This document shows positions 21,454-35,033 of a DNA stretch of 64,000 nucleotides, piece after piece (positions within the stretch are counted from its first letter, which is position 1; every line of letters begins with the position of its first letter). Source of the stretch: Mesostigma viride (Eukaryota > Streptophyta > Mesostigmatophyceae > Mesostigmatales > Mesostigmataceae); assembly GCA_009746045.1 (NCBI GenBank), contig RPFO01000165.1, forward strand, positions 5,255,585-5,319,584. The letters are read 5' to 3'. The translations under genes were made by a program, and so were the position numbers. The notes beneath the pieces are model-generated. The model did no database searches and was not told the DNA's origin. It saw only the letters and a program-made list of their open reading frames with translations.

Positions 21454-24400
21454 TTACTTTACTTGCATGAGCATGGCACGCACTTTGGCGCGCAGGTCAT
21501 CCGGTATTTCGACAGGAGGAGGGGGTGGCCCCCGCCCACGCTCCCTGCCTGACCCTGATGGCGGCCGACTGCGCTGCTCGTCGAACCGACCACTGCCCCC
21601 TGCCCCCCGAGAGGACGGACCGCGGCCACCACCACCCGCCTCCTCGGCCTCTCGTCGCCCGCGCTTACTTGACCGGCCGTCACTGCAGTCCCCGTAGCCC
21701 GACATGCTGCCCATGGATGGCAGCGGTGCCCGCAATGCCGGCGGCGGTGGCGGCGGTGCCCGCGAAGAGCGCAGCGCGGCCTCATGGGCGGCGCGAATGC
21801 GGCGCGCAACCTCCTCCTCCTCTTCCTCCTCATTGCGCACTTCCCTGCTGCCCTCACCAGGGAGGGAGAAGGGCGACCCGCCGCGAGCCATCCCGTCTGG
21901 CTGTGCCTGCATGTGCTGGCGGCGCATGCGCGGATCGTCCTCCTCCACCACCTCCCCCTCCTCCAGCTCCTCCTCTTCTTCTTCCTCCTCTTCCTCCATG
22001 TCGGCCCGCTTGCGCCTGAGATGAGGGCGGCGGTGCGACAAGGGTGGCAACGAGGTGGCCGCGCCTGGCAGCATGGCCAGGGACACGCCAGGTGCCCCAT
22101 CGCCCCCTGGCCTGTCACCTGCATGCGTGGGCGGTGCTGCTTCCCCTTCCTCCAGCAACTCCCCGTCCTCAGCCTCTGCCTCCTCTGCACGCCGCCTTGC
22201 CATGGGTGCGCTGGTGCCAGGTGTGCCCCCGCGGCCCTCCCAGGGGCCCCCACTGGCCTCCGGCGACCGCGAGCGTCTGCCGCGCGTGCTGGCATGAGAG
22301 CCCCCATACGCGCCATCGCCGCCCCTGGGCCCGCCACCCTCGTCGTAAGTCGCAGACACATCGCGCGGGGGGAGGCTGTCGCCATAGTCCCGCCCCCGTT
22401 GCAGACCGCTGGGGGCGAAACCGACCGCATGGCCGCGGGAAGCAGGCCTCTCTGGTCCATCCACCAAGGGAGGCTTGGACATACGGACCACCCCAGCGGC
22501 AACACCCTGCCTACAACCCTCGGCACGGTCCCTACTGGCATCCGCAAAGCCGTGCCTCTCCCCACCGGCCCCGCCCATCTCCCTGGGTGCCCCCGCACCC
22601 ATCCGCGCCCCCCCTGCAACGTCCTCTCGCAGAGGACCGGCCCCGGCGCCAGGTGGCCCCCTCGGAGGTGCGCGCACCACTGGCGGCATGCCAGGCTTTG
22701 CCCCTGAACCACTGCTTGCACCCGCTCCAACACCCGCGGCGGCCGCCACTGCCGCTGCCGCAGCGGCCGCCCGCCGCTTCCGCTCGCACTTGAGGATCCA
22801 CTCGGTCACTTCCGCCTTCTCGTGCGGCTTGAGCTTGCGGCCATCGAGCGCCGCCGCGAGCGCCTTGTCCGACACCACATCCTGGCCGTGCTCAGGGCCC
22901 CCCTCGCTGTCGCTGTCGCTGCTGCTGGCATCCCCCCCCTGGCCCCTTGCAGCCCTCAGCTCCCGCTCGCTGCTCCCTGGCCGTGCCTTGCGCGGTCCAG
23001 GGCTGCGGCTCCGGCTGCCCTGCCTGCCGCTAGCCCTGCCGCCGCCTGGGCTGGGACTAGGGCTCCTCGCGTGCCCTCGCGACCGGCCCTGGCCCCTGCC
23101 ACCATCACCCTGGACACCGCCCACGGCCCGGCCACGACCCCGCTCCCTGCCTCCCCCACCGTCCGCGTCTCCCCCCTGCTGCTCCTCCCCCTGTGACCGT
23201 GCAGGCCGCACCAGCACCTCCCCCTCCTCCTCCTCTTCCTCCTCCAGCCCCCGGCCCTCCCCTCCTCCCCTGCTTGCGCGCCCTGGCTCACCCTCAATGT
23301 CCCCCCCTCGCCTGCCCTGCGACCGCAGCTGCGGCGCAGGGCTGCCGCTGCTGCCGCTGCTGCCGCGCACCTGCAGCCCCACGCCCTGCTCGCCCTCCCC
23401 CCCCTTTCTCCCCCCCGCTTCCCCACCCCCCGTCCGCCCCCTTGCCCAGCGTTGCAAGGAACATGCGCGCGCGCTCCCGCCGGTCCCCCCGCCGGTCGTC
23501 CGCGGCCCCCCGCCGCGCCAGCCCTGCCTCCAGCTCGCGCTCGCGCGCCGCCTCGCGCTCCTCGCGCTCCTTCTCCTCCGCCTCGCGCTGCAGCCTGGGG
23601 TTGGGCAGGGCCACGCGGCGCAGAGCAACGCTGCGGGTGTGAGAGATGTGCGCCAGGAGTGTGCGAACAAGCCAAGAGCAAAGGCAAAACTGCAGTACCG
23701 AGATACGTGCCTGACATATCTATGCCCACTGCGCTTGCCTGGTTTGTGATCGTGACACAAAGACAGGTGTCCCATGGCCTGCCGCTGCGCATGCTTGCAC
23801 TATTGTGCCTGCCTGAACAAGAAGCAGTTTGACGCAGGGGCCCCAGAACACCACATACACAAAATACCAGGGAGCTCCACAGGAAGCGGCGCACCCTCCC
23901 ATGTCCATGGGTAGGCCCCAATACGATGTCCCTATCTCCCATGGCAGCACTTGACATTAATCTTCGTGACAGCATCTTGGTCGCAGCACAGACCGGGGAA
24001 CAACACGCACCTTCCCACGGCGTGCAGTTTTCACAAAAGCTTCACCACAAACCCAACCCTTCATCGAAACCCACGAACCATAAACTAACGCACCTAGCAC
24101 CTACCGCCTGATCGCAGGTTGATGCCCCCCAAACTGACGTTGCATTATCCAAGTGCAGAGCCACTGGGACCTCTGGGCAAAACATCCAGCAAGCACGTAC
24201 ATCATGCACGCCTGGGGGCGTCCGCCCACACGGCACACTGTATGGGACCCACAGACGTTGACATCACCGGACTTGCGACCCCCTGACTGTGCGTGCTTTG
24301 CGAGGCACACCGATGACGTGGGCGATGCAACAAGCGCCACCCTTCTCCTGCCACTAACACCAACACGCAGCTCTAACCTCCTGGCGCCCACCTGGCTTTC

Positions 24401-27400
24401 TCTTCGGCGGCGGCCCTGGCGGCGGCCACACGCGCCTCCCTCTCCTCCCTTGCCGCCGCTTGCCGCAACATGCGCTGCCACCGCTCCTCCTCAGGGCCCA
24501 CCTCCTGCGCAAATACGACGATCTCTTCAGGACGCCCGCGCCGGCCACCGCCTCGCACAACAGGCGGCGCACCTGCATCCGCCCCCGTGCCACCCTGTGA
24601 CCCCGCCTTGCCCTTGCTGGCATCTGTGTCCACCCCCCCCGCCCCTGCCTCCTGTGTGCGCTCCTGCGCCTGCCGGCTGGTGTACCAATCCGGCTCCTCT
24701 GCCACCCCCACGGGCGGCTTCCACTCAAAGTCCAGCGGCGCATCCGCAAAAGGCAGCTCGTCCCCCACCGCTGCTGGAGGCACGACAGCCATCTCCCCCT
24801 CCGCGGCCACCGCGGTGGCGTCATCAACCATGGCGTCCACTGCGGAGTGCCCCGCGGTCATTGGATCCGCCTCGTAGGCCTGCACGACCGGCTGTACCAG
24901 TGCCGCGCTGGCTTCGGCTGTGACCACCACTGCCGTAGAACCGTCCTGTGCCTGCACTTGCAGGTATGTGATCATAAGTTTTTACATTCCAACCACACGC
25001 AGAGACAGCGTGCCCAAGCCGTGAGGTCCAGCAAGACGCCAAAACAACGCAGGCAGCCAACAATCCGACATGGAGGTGAGCGGCATGCGCAAGGCAGTGG
25101 CCGAGAAACAGGCTCACAAGTGACCGGCGCTGCTCGATGGCGTGATGACAAGGGGAGGCAGGCGGGGCGCCGGCGCCCGTGTATCCATCCCACGCACATG
25201 GGTGGGGACTGGAACGGTGCGTGTGCGGATTTGCTACAGCTGGTGCACACGTGCCAGGTGGCGCAACATGGCAGCAGGATGAATGGACGCGGGGCACCGT
25301 GGGCATGCGTGGTAGCCCTTGCACTATGTGGTGTGGGCTGGGTGCCCCGCACAGGGCCATGTTGTTGAGCTTCACTACCAGGCTAGCGTGCGATGGGCAT
25401 CCCACGAAGCAAGGCTAATGCAAAGCATCCGGATGCAAGTGTGAGAAAACAGGTGGCCAGCTTGCCCGTGTGAAGAGACGGCCGATGCCACGGGCTGGCA
25501 AACCACGTTGTGGCTGCCGCGAGCGTCATCAATTCCTTGCGGCCCACCCCCTTCCCATAACACAGCCCCCCCCCCCCCCATCGATCCCCCGCACGGCTCA
25601 CCTGCCCATCCCCTGGGCCCCCCATCGCGGATGCCAGCGCGGCGGTGAAGTAGGTGTGGTGCTCGTTCCAGGGCAGCAGGAAGGCAAAGCGCGGGTTGGT
25701 GCGCTCCTTGGCCGCGATGATGGCTTGGAAGCGCGCACCATTCTTGGCAATGTAGGCCACCGTCTTGTCCACGATGGCACGGGTCAGCGGGTCCAAGGGG
25801 GGGGCCGGCGCTGCCACCCCTGGTGTGCCATATTCCGCATGGGCCACCCCTCCACCATAGGCTGCTGCGTACCCAGGGATAACGTAGGTCCCTGTCGTGG
25901 GGTTGTACACCGGCGCCAGCGCCCCCGCAGTGGCAGCGCCCGTGTAGGGTGTCGTCGCTGGCACCTGCTGCCGGTCTTCCAGCCCAGGGGGCGCCAGGTC
26001 CTCATCCTCCACCAGGGTGGCGCCAGGGTGCGCTGGCTGCGATGATGTAGCCAGCACAGGCATGCGTCAGGGATGGCAGGGGGAGGGGTCAGGAACAGGG
26101 CATCCAGGCACATGCAATACAGGTGCCCCCTCGGTGGCCAGGGATAGAGCGAGGGGGAGAGAGCCGCGTGGGGGAGCCGGAGAGACCGGCACATCGACCA
26201 ACCCATGCTGTCAGCAGTGTATGTGCGTGTGTGTAGGTGCATGTGTGTGTATGTGCGTTCGTGCGTGTGGGTGTGCATGCGCGCGCGTGTGTGCGTGTGT
26301 GTTCTACTGGGATGCCCATTGTGCCGTGAGCAGGCCGCATCGCCCCAAAAGCACACACACACAGAACAAAACCCTCACCATGAAAATGGGCACATTAGCA
26401 CACACACGTTCCTTACCGCACCAGCAGCGCCCATCCCTTCCTCTCCCTTACCGGGGGCACGCCCTCCTCCTCGTCATCGCTCATGCCAGGTGGCTTCAGC
26501 TCATCATCCGGGTGGTAGCAGTAGCTTGCAGCGACTGCCGGCATGGCCGCCGTGCCAGGCACCCAGGAGGGGTACCCAGCTGCTGCCGCCGCGTCGGTGT
26601 ATGGATGGCTGCCACCTGGCGCGTACACGGCGGCCGCGTACGCGGCATCATCCAGCCCCATGAAGGCGCGAGAGACGAGCGCCTGCGCCTCCACTGCCAC
26701 GCCGTCAGTCCACCCCTCCGCCGCCGCCGCCGCCGCAGTTGTTGTCGCTGCTGGGTGCCGCGCGGGGCCATCCTCCACACCCAGGGCGGGCAGCGTGCGC
26801 TGCGTCCCTGTCTCTGGGCCACCCACCACCCTGGTGGCGGCCGCAGCGGCAGAGCTGGCCGAGGGCGTGCCTGTTCCCAACGCGTGGAGACCCGAGGCAC
26901 GCAGGATACACAGGGGGGACGACAGGGAGGGTGGATAAGGGCGGGGTGGGCCATCCGGGACTACATGCAGACAAGCACCAGCGCATGCACATACAGACAC
27001 ACATGCCCATGCTCAGTTGGTTAAGATGGGGGCAAAGACCTCTCAAAGCGACACACAAGTGACCAGAAAGCCACACAGGACGCAGCCTAGCAGGTAGCGG
27101 GCCAAGGTGTACCTGGACAAGGGGTATCATGGTCAGAGTCAGGGTGTCGTACGGCATAGCATGTACCTGCATGAGGAGGCCGGGTGTCCTCAGGACCTGC
27201 TGCGTTGAAAGCGGCTGCGGCTGCCGGAGACGCTTCCCGGGGCCACGGCTCAGCCCCAGCCGTTCCGCCATGGTCATTGGGCGCCCCTTCCTCCTCCCCC
27301 TGGCCATCATATGACAGCTCCCTAGCGACTATCTTTTCCCCTCCTGCCCCTCCTGATGTCGCCCTGCCGGGACTGTGCGCTGCGACGTGCTCCGGCACGG

Positions 27401-30400
27401 ACCGTTCCCCTGGCTCTTCCAGCACTGCATCCTTGGTGACGTCATCGCCCTGCCCCGGCTCCCTGGTGATGTCATCAATCTGCTGCAGCAGTGCTGCGTC
27501 CTCCCCCTCGTCAACACCCGCACCACCCAGTGCCCCTGCTTCCCCACCCACCTCCCTGTCTCCCCCCAAGGCACCTCCCCCTGCCCCCGCCCTTTCCTCC
27601 TCCTCCCCCTCCCCCTCCCCCTCCTCCCCCTCCTCCTCCCCCTCCTCCTCCTCATCCTCATACGCCGCCACCATGCTCAGCGCGCACGCACGCGGCTCAC
27701 TGCCCGCCGCGTCGCCCCCACCCTGCGTGGGAATGTCGGCCAGCTCAGGGTGGTCCCTGAGGTGCCGGTAGTAGGGGTGCAGCGGGTGGCCCGGCTGCAG
27801 GAAGCCAAGCGTGGCGTTGTCGCGCTGCTTCACGCGCAGCACGATCTCCATCTGGCCGCCCTTGCCCGCCACAAAGCGCGCCGCGTGGGCGATGATGCGG
27901 TGCTGCTTCTCGCTGGAAGGCTGGGTGGGAAGGGGCCGTGTGTGGGGGGGAAGGAGCGAGAGGGCAGACGGCAGTGAGGTCATTTGTGGCCATGGGGCGA
28001 GGAGCGTCGATGTGTTGTGTTTGGAACCGTGGGTCACAACGTGATTATTTCTTGATCATCTCTGGTTACCGTGGAGCAGGAACATGGGAGCGTGTCATGC
28101 AAGCACAAGAGGGAGCAGGTGAAAATGGAAGCGAGTGCTGGATGTACGTGGATAGACAAAAGGAGGGAGAGAAGAGCAGGTGGTGAAAGAAAAAGGAGGT
28201 TAGCATGTCAGGTAAGGACCACCCATGGGTGGGTGCCGGTGCCAGCAATTAAGAAAAGAGCACGCCTGGCCAACGGAGCAAGCGTGCTCTCGTGCGGCCA
28301 ATGGGTAGACCAGCAACCCATCCGGGGAGCCAGCAAGGGGGGTGCGTGGCCAGGCAAGGCCCGGCGTGTTGATTGCCAGCGTGCTATTACCAGCACGGTT
28401 CACCAGCAAGGCGCCGCACGTACGGATGTAAGGGCTTGCATGCACCGCGCCCTGGCCTTGGAGAAAGCGAAAAGCTTGATGACACACACAAAGCGGCACC
28501 TACCAGGCACCCTGCCAGGTGCGGAGGGAGCGGGAACGGCGGCACAAAGTGCCGCAGGACACGCCCCTCCCTGGCCTCCTCCTCCCTCACTTCACCGCCC
28601 GCAACAGTAGCCGACACGGCACCGCCGCTGGCATAAGAGAAGCCCACGTGGTGGAAACCCCCAGTGGCTCCCGCGTGGCCACCTGGCGTGTCAGCAGTGG
28701 CTGGCTGCCGCGCCTCATCGCCAGGCTGGTCCTGGGCACCTGCCACACCATCTGACGGGGAATAGCCACCCCCATGGTTTTATTTGCCGTTTGACACAAG
28801 ACCAAGCCCACAACAACAGGGCAACACACACCGCATTTGTCAGCACAAGGGAAATCGTGGGCTTGTCAGGACAGGACGCGCCAGCACACACACCAGGTGA
28901 AGATGCAGCGGGCAGGGACATGCGCCCCCCCTGTGCGAAACAACGCACGAACAATCAGACCTTTTCGTAGGCAGCAGGGCTAGCGACCAGTGCAGCAAGC
29001 GAGCCAGGCTGATCGTATTACCCCTCAGGCTTTCCACATGCGCTGAGAGGGCGGCGCGGCCCGCCCTGACTCCCTGTCAAATGGCCACGGTGATAAGCCG
29101 TGCAGTGTCGTGCATGCACCTTGTCGTGCACAGCATTGCACGTCACGTCGTGGCCGTGGCCGCGCAGCACTGGCATGCCACGCTGGCCCGCGCCGCCTGT
29201 GGCCCATCGCTAGCCTGCTGCTGGCATCTGACGCGGCCACATACAGGCAGCACAGAGCACTAGCCACCACACTCCAGCGTCCATGTGAGACAGCGAAGGG
29301 TGGCACGCCAGCCAGCGTGGCGGCCGCCAGTGAGGGCCCCAGCGCTTGCCCGCAGGGGGCGCACGCAGTGGGTGCCGACGCAGAAGCGGGCGCAAGCGTG
29401 TCCCGTGCACCGCGGCATGGGGGACAAGGCAGGGCGGCCGAGACAAGCTGTGTCGGGTGGTTGGGCTTGGAGGGGTGGTGGTGGCAGTGATGGTGGTGGT
29501 GGCGGTGGAGGCTTGGCGGTGGAGGGTGGTGGTGGTGGTGGTGGTGGTGGTGGTGGTGGTGGTGGTGGTGGTGGTGGTGGTGGTGGTGGTGGTGGTGGTG
29601 GTGGTGGTGGTGGTGGTGGTGGTGGTGGTGGTGGTGGTGGTGGTGGTGGTGGTGGTGGTGGTGGGGTGGTGGTGGTGGTGGTGGTGGAGCACAGGTCATG
29701 TGACCACAGCGGGAGGGGTGGTGGCAGCACCGTGGACCAAAGAACGGGCAGAGCCGCGGCGACAGCAGGCGGGCGAGGGCAAGGCGCCGACAGTCATCGC
29801 GTGGGCAAGCAGTGGACACACACGGGCAAGGCTACGACAAGGATTGGACGAGTCCCAACGGAGAGTACAACGAACTTTGTACAAGACTTGACCAGGAGTG
29901 TACAAGGCTTGGACAAAAGGTGCCAGATATGACCGACGGTTCGCCATGAAAACCTACCACGCTGCGCGCGTGAGCGCTGCAAAAGCAGCCATGCATCCCT
30001 GGCCAGACGCATGGGTAGGTGTGTCAGCCTGCGGAGTGGCAGGTAAATCTATGGAGTGGCAGGCCCAGGGCTAGCACAGGGTGCGACTGACACGCAGAAA
30101 GCAGGGTACCACTGGGTGGCGAACGGGCACAGGCTGGGAGGACAAGAGCTGCCAGGCAAAGCCAGGGAGTTTTTAAACTACCCACCGTGGAATCAGCCCC
30201 ACAATCCCCAAACACATTCAACAGCCTTTCTAGCTGATGTGCCACACCCATGGGGAGCCGGAACAAGGTGGGGGCGGATGCAAACCCGTGGAGAAGGGAA
30301 CGCATGAGCTGTCACGCTGGCCGGCAGACGCTAAGCCCGGCGGCCGCACGCAGCCCCCCGTGGAATTTGGACCCAAAGGCAGCGGAGTCTTGAGTAAAGC

Positions 30401-30885
30401 TGCCCGCGCATATTTTCTGATCCCTGCCGGTCGGTGGCATGTCGGTGAGGAGTGTTTTGCAAGCAAAAGAGAGACCGAAGGAACAGACGTTGAAGTCTCT
30501 AGCAAGAGACTTGCACACAACTAGAGGCTAAGAAATTTTGCATACCTGGTTGCGCATCCTCCTCAACTTCGTGTGGCAGGTCGCGATATCGCTCCTCATC
30601 ATAGATGGCATCTTCCGGATCCAGGGTGGTCGCGCAGCTTTCGGGTGGCTTTTTCCCCTTTTTTCTTTGGACGGCCTTCAGGTCGTCCAGCAGGCTTCTC
30701 GCATCGAATCTGTCCACCAACAGCGACTCATCCCCATGCCAGGGCAACAGTGTGCTGCCGCTGTTGACAGACTCCGCCGTGTCTGGATCATCCCACAAGG
30801 TCACCGGGACGCCATAAACAAGTAGAGGGGTTTCTTCGCTGGCGGCATCCACCTCCAAGCGCGCCAAACGACTAAACATTGGCAT
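21454..30885 (-). CDS. SWAP-family (suppressor-of-white-apricot) splicing regulator
   Basis: Predicted exons, all phase-consistent, are 30885-30546, 28751-28504, 27920-27167, 26870-26452, 26036-25602, 24951-24392 and 23630-21454. Exon 1 encodes a DRY_EERY domain: TPLLVYG, LLPWHGDESLLVDRFDARSLL and YDEERY. Exon 3 opens with SURP 1 (HAARFVAGKGGQMEIVLRVK, GFLQPGHPLHPYYRHL) and an acidic run. Exon 5 carries SURP 2 (VAYIAKNGARFQAIIAAKE, FAFLLPWNEHHTYFTAAL). The last exon starts with a charged coiled coil (REAEEKEREEREAARERELE) and ends in an Arg/Ser/Gly-rich tail with RSPSPSP and SRSRSP, finishing LRAKVRAMLMQVK. Domain order matches nuclear SWAP alternative-splicing regulators. The last exon changes frame between about 23450 and 23310; a 64-base GTGCGC...GCGAG intron would restore it, but this is unproven. 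The start codon is the first ATG in the exon, at 30885. Confidence 0.85.
29526..29690. repeat. (GGT)n trinucleotide run in SWAP intron 1
   Basis: About 46 uninterrupted GGT units, then an interrupted tail to 29690. It lies in the 1.8-kb first intron, so the transcript carries (ACC)n. The long His/Pro/Thr open frames across it are artefacts. Confidence 0.95.
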
Positions 30886-31768
30886 TCCTCCGTTCAACTG
30901 GGAGGCTGGCTTATGAGCTCGTCACTGCCCATACGGGTTCTGCAAACCAATAATGTCTCTGTAGTGACAAAATTCAATAGCAGCCTTCACTTTTAATTCT
31001 CCTTATACCCCGTCTTCAGAAACCTTCGAAACAGCTATAAAACAGAATATGCGTCGAAAATAGAATCCCGTCGCTTTGACTTTTTTACCAACCGCGTGCG
31101 TCCTTACGTATTTTGTGGGAAAGATGCCGCGGTGCTACCTAGTTATTGAGAATGCGAGGAATTTACGTCAACAATCCTGCAACAATGACACCATCTCTGG
31201 CTCGCTGCTAGCATTCCCGGCTCCATTTCTGATGTGGCAGACTGGCAGGCGCGCGTTCACAAATATTTTGTCGCAAACGACTTAAGTACGGTACGATCCT
31301 GATCCTGCAGTTAATTCTAGAACTGTGCTGGCACAGTTGTTGTTGCCGTGGGCAACAACAAGAACAACAAGAGTGGCCGTCTGGCCGAGGGCCGGATCGC
31401 AATTACCAAACCATACCTTGGTTAACTTAACCTGGGCTAAAGGAAATAAACAACACCCATTTCCCCGGGCAATTATTCCAAACCAAAGTGAACCAAGCGC
31501 TAATAAACGCAGGTAAACGCACTGGTAATTCTGGTAACTGCCCAGATGCGCATTCCTGCTCCTGGAGAGCTCCTGGCGCGCCTGACCAGCTTCAATGATG
31601 CCGAACAGCCCGCGGAAGTGCCAACTGCCAAGCCTGACATCAATCAAAATCTTTATCTTGCTCCTTCCCTTGGTCCTTCAGTCGCTGACGGCTTGCTTCG
31701 CTTCAGATTCGCCCTCGCGACCGGAGCCGTCCCGCGCGCGGGCGCATGCGGCCTGACCCGGCGCTAAC
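30886..31768. other. Upstream region of SWAP gene
   Basis: Presumed to hold the 5' UTR and promoter of the minus-strand SWAP gene; no core promoter element could be assigned. A perfect 10-bp inverted repeat with a 3-base loop (TGTTGTTGCC and GGCAACAACA) lies at 31338-31360. No gene recognised. Confidence 0.4.
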
Positions 31769-31770
31769 TA

Positions 31771-34700
31771 CCGTAGTGGTCAAAATCACTTTGCGACTAA
31801 CTACTTTGCGAACCGACCTCGCAAACTGCCGCTGTTAATGGGCTTCATTTTGGGTCGCAAAGTTCAAAAGTTACCGCGCCGCGCCCGCGCCGCGCCGGGC
31901 TTTAGAGCCCGCTCAAGCTTGGCTAGCGAACGCGTCGCGCCACAATTTTCGCGCCCTGTCATTTGAAAGGTTTCCGCGCCCTGTCATTTGAAAGGTTTCT
32001 TCAAACTTCAAAGGCTTGTGCAGCTGCACGGTGTGACTCGTGTGAGGCACAATGGCAGAAACGCGGGGAGGCCCGCAGGCCAGGCAGTCAAGCCTGCTGG
32101 CGTACAATTTCACGACTTCAAAGGCAGCGGGGCCCAATGCTCCTCCGGGACCGATTCAGTACACTGCAGCGGTGCAGGAAGCGATAGATAAGCGGCAAGC
32201 ACATGTCCGTCAGACGGCTTCGGGCAAGCGCCCTGGTGGGCCATTGCGGGCCGGCGGTCCGCGTCCCAAGCCCATCGTCACCACAGTGGACGATGCTGGG
32301 CGGGCTTCCTTGGAATTGCGACACCAGGCAACGGTCGATGACAGCCCTGTGCTGTCGGGGCTCAACACCACTCAGGCGGACAGAAAGCGGCCATACCACA
32401 AGTATTCCACGGAGGACATCAAGTTCGTTCTCAGAGCCCGGAAGAGCACGGCGTTTGCAAATGCTGGAAGGCTGGCTCTGGTCAATCACCTCAGGATGAC
32501 GGCGCCTGAGAGGTTTGCGACCTTGGATGAGAACGTGGTCAGGTACTGGGAGTGAAACAGCAGAAGAAGAAGGAGGCGGCTGAGCAAGATTTCTGGTTGG
32601 ATACGCCGGACACTTTGGATGATGATCCGCTGTCTGGCCAGCAGGCTGGACCTGGCTCGGCCTCGACTCTACCCTCTGACGTGTTAGCAGAGATGGACCA
32701 GTTTCTGGTCGCCCAGTCGGAGGCTGGTGCTAGGATGATCCCCCGCGTGCTTCGCCCATTTCTCATGGCGATCATTCTCAACCATGGATGCGGCGACCGC
32801 CTGGTCGAGCAAGGTGGCTCCTTCCTCCTCAGCCACAGATGGATCCGTCGTCGCTGTTTCGAGAAGCTGCGCCTTTCTTACCGCACACCCACCTCCGCAG
32901 CTCAAAAGCTGCCTTTGGACTGGGAGCACCAACTCAAGCTAACGGCTTTGCGCCTGGCCTACGTCGTCTACATGCACAAGATCGAGCCAGATCTCGTGGT
33001 CAAGGTTGACCAGACGGGCATCTTCTTGCTGGGCTATGGTGCCGGCAGGACGCGCGCCAAGAAAGGCAGCAAAGATGTCAAGCTTCATGGCCAGGATGAC
33101 CGCCGCCAGATGACGGTCGTGCCTGCGATGGCGGCGACAGGTGAGGTGCTGCCCCTGCAGATGATTTACCAGGGCACCACCGAGCGTTCCCTGCCCCCCA
33201 CCAACGTCCGCAACAACCACGCTGACCTCAAGGGGTGGCACTTCACGCACACCAGCAACCACTGGAGCTCGTTCTCCACCATGATTCAGTGGTTCCAGCA
33301 CATCCTTGTGCCATTTCTGAGGAAGAAGGTGGCAGCCAAGGGCGGACACTTTGAGAGCCAGCGGTGCGTGGTTGTGTGGGACTGCTGGGCAGTCCACCGG
33401 TCCGCTGCTATGCAGCAGTGGGTGGCGGAGACGTACCCATGGATAATTCTGCTGTTTGTGCACGGTGGCTGCACATCCGTGGGCCAGCCCATGGACGTCA
33501 TTTTCCAGCGGCCGTTCAAGGTGGGCGTGGCGAACGCGTCTTCTGCCTGGCTGATGGAGCAGGTGCAGCGGCTCATGGAGGAGGGACACACCGCCAGGGA
33601 GGCATCATCAAAGGTCAACATCAAGATGTCCGCCATCAAGCCCCTGACGTCGGTAGAATGGTGCCGGAGCGCATGGGCGTGGTGCTGTGATAACCCCGGT
33701 GTCATGGCCAAGGGATGGGAAAAGCCAGGCCTCCTCAAGGCATGGGATGCAGAGTTTCAGCGGGAGGCCACTTTGGCTGTGGCAAACGGCGTCATCTTCC
33801 CTGGGAGGAACGTCATGCCTGATGACGGCCCCGATGAGCCCCTGGACCCCGTCGCTGAAGGGGCTGGCGTCGTGGATGCAATCATGCAACTGAGACCGCG
33901 ATGCTGACCGCACCCCTGACCAGGTGGCAGCGGTGTGCTTGGATGCCACCTTGGGCAATGATGACGAGGGACCCGCTGATGAGGATGAAGATTGAGAAGT
34001 TGATGGCTGCACATTGAGATTCCCTCGTGTGACATTCTGACATGCCCATGCTGGCCAGTTTTTTTCATCACAATCGCGGCGGTATTTATGGTCAGCGTCC
34101 TTAGCATTGTGGCAGCCTTTTAATTGGGTACCTTGGGCAGGTGGCCATGTTTTGCATGCCATGTTTGGTCTTTACACCACAGTTATCATTGATCACTACT
34201 GATGGGAGATCGAGGACAACATGAATGCTACTGTTACTAGTGTTTGTGGGCATATTATTATCATGAAGTACATGGTCATGACAGCGCGGCTCACCGTGCA
34301 TGGTGGCCGCAACCTACCGGGCCACTCAGGGCCATGCCCCATAGTGTGGAATAGATTAACCCGATTAACTAGAATCGGATCATTACTGTTAATTACCTAG
34401 ATGGACTGGTTGAGTAGCTAGGGTTCAGTCGCCTACACCATCACAAGCTCCAGTCATTTAATTTGGAACATATCTCCGTTGGCCGGTACTACATGTCAGT
34501 AGCACATATCCCTGAGAAGGGGCATATGGCATTCAATACATTCTGGGCTACGGCCGGCCTGCAAGGCCGTAGGGTGTAAACTACAGGTCCAGTCATCCTT
34601 AGGGCGAATGCTACAAGACTCCACCGACATAGTGCCGCATCATGACCGTCGGCGTGAGTTAGGTAATAAATCCTTATTTAAAAAACATCCTTATTTAATA

Positions 34701-34923
34701 CATCCTTATTGAAGTAATATACCATTACTCATGCTATATGAACAGAAAGAGACAACGCAGGCCAAGTGGTAAGTGAGACACATTAGCCACTGACCCTAAA
34801 CTGAGTCGACCGGCTCGCAAACCTAAAACTTTGCCTTCATTTTGGGTCGCAAACTTTAAATTTCACCTTCACTGATTTTGGGTCGCAAAGTAGTTAGTCG
34901 CAAAGTGATTTTGACCACTACGG
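31771..34923 (+). mobile_element. pogo/Tc1-mariner-type DNA transposon, nearly complete
   Basis: The 3,153-bp element has 41-bp perfect terminal inverted repeats starting CCGTAGTGGTCAAAATCACT and is flanked by TA on both sides (31769-31770 and 34924-34925), the Tc1/mariner target duplication. Short CATTTTGGGTCGCAAA repeats lie inside both ends in the same orientation. It carries one transposase gene (32052-33907). The roughly 950 bases after that gene (to 34820) have no recognised feature. Confidence 0.9.
32052..33907 (+). pseudogene. pogo-like DDE transposase, one frame break
   Basis: Part 1 (32052-32555, 167 aa) contains a basic helical DNA-binding-like region (HKYSTEDIKFVLRARKS, LVNHLRM). 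Its stop overlaps part 2 (from 32552) in the -1 frame, so one base change or a programmed shift would join them. Part 2 is a DDE_1-type nuclease: VKVDQTG with the first aspartate at 33008-33010, VVVWDCWAVH with the second at 33380-33382, and SVGQPMDVIFQRPFK with the third at 33494-33496, giving a D-D spacing of 37 between the last two. All three catalytic acids are present, so the only visible damage is the frame break. A second open frame after the stop (to about 33993, ending in acidic residues) may be a shifted C-terminus. Confidence 0.8.
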
Positions 34924-35033
34924 TACCTATATCGCAATGATCACATTTCACAAATTCTCAGCCAGGCGCACCGCGCTGGCAACGATCGGCACCGTCGTCA
35001 GGACTCATCATTGTAGTTCGTCGTTGCCCCTTA

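Noticed and set aside
24373-24975. Separate small gene before the RS-rich ORF
   Set aside because: It joins in phase to exons on both sides and fits as exon 6 of the SWAP gene.
29025-29932. Long ORFs encoding poly-His, poly-Pro, poly-Gly or poly-Val
   Set aside because: They are translations of the GGT run in different frames inside the SWAP intron and have no conserved sequence outside it.
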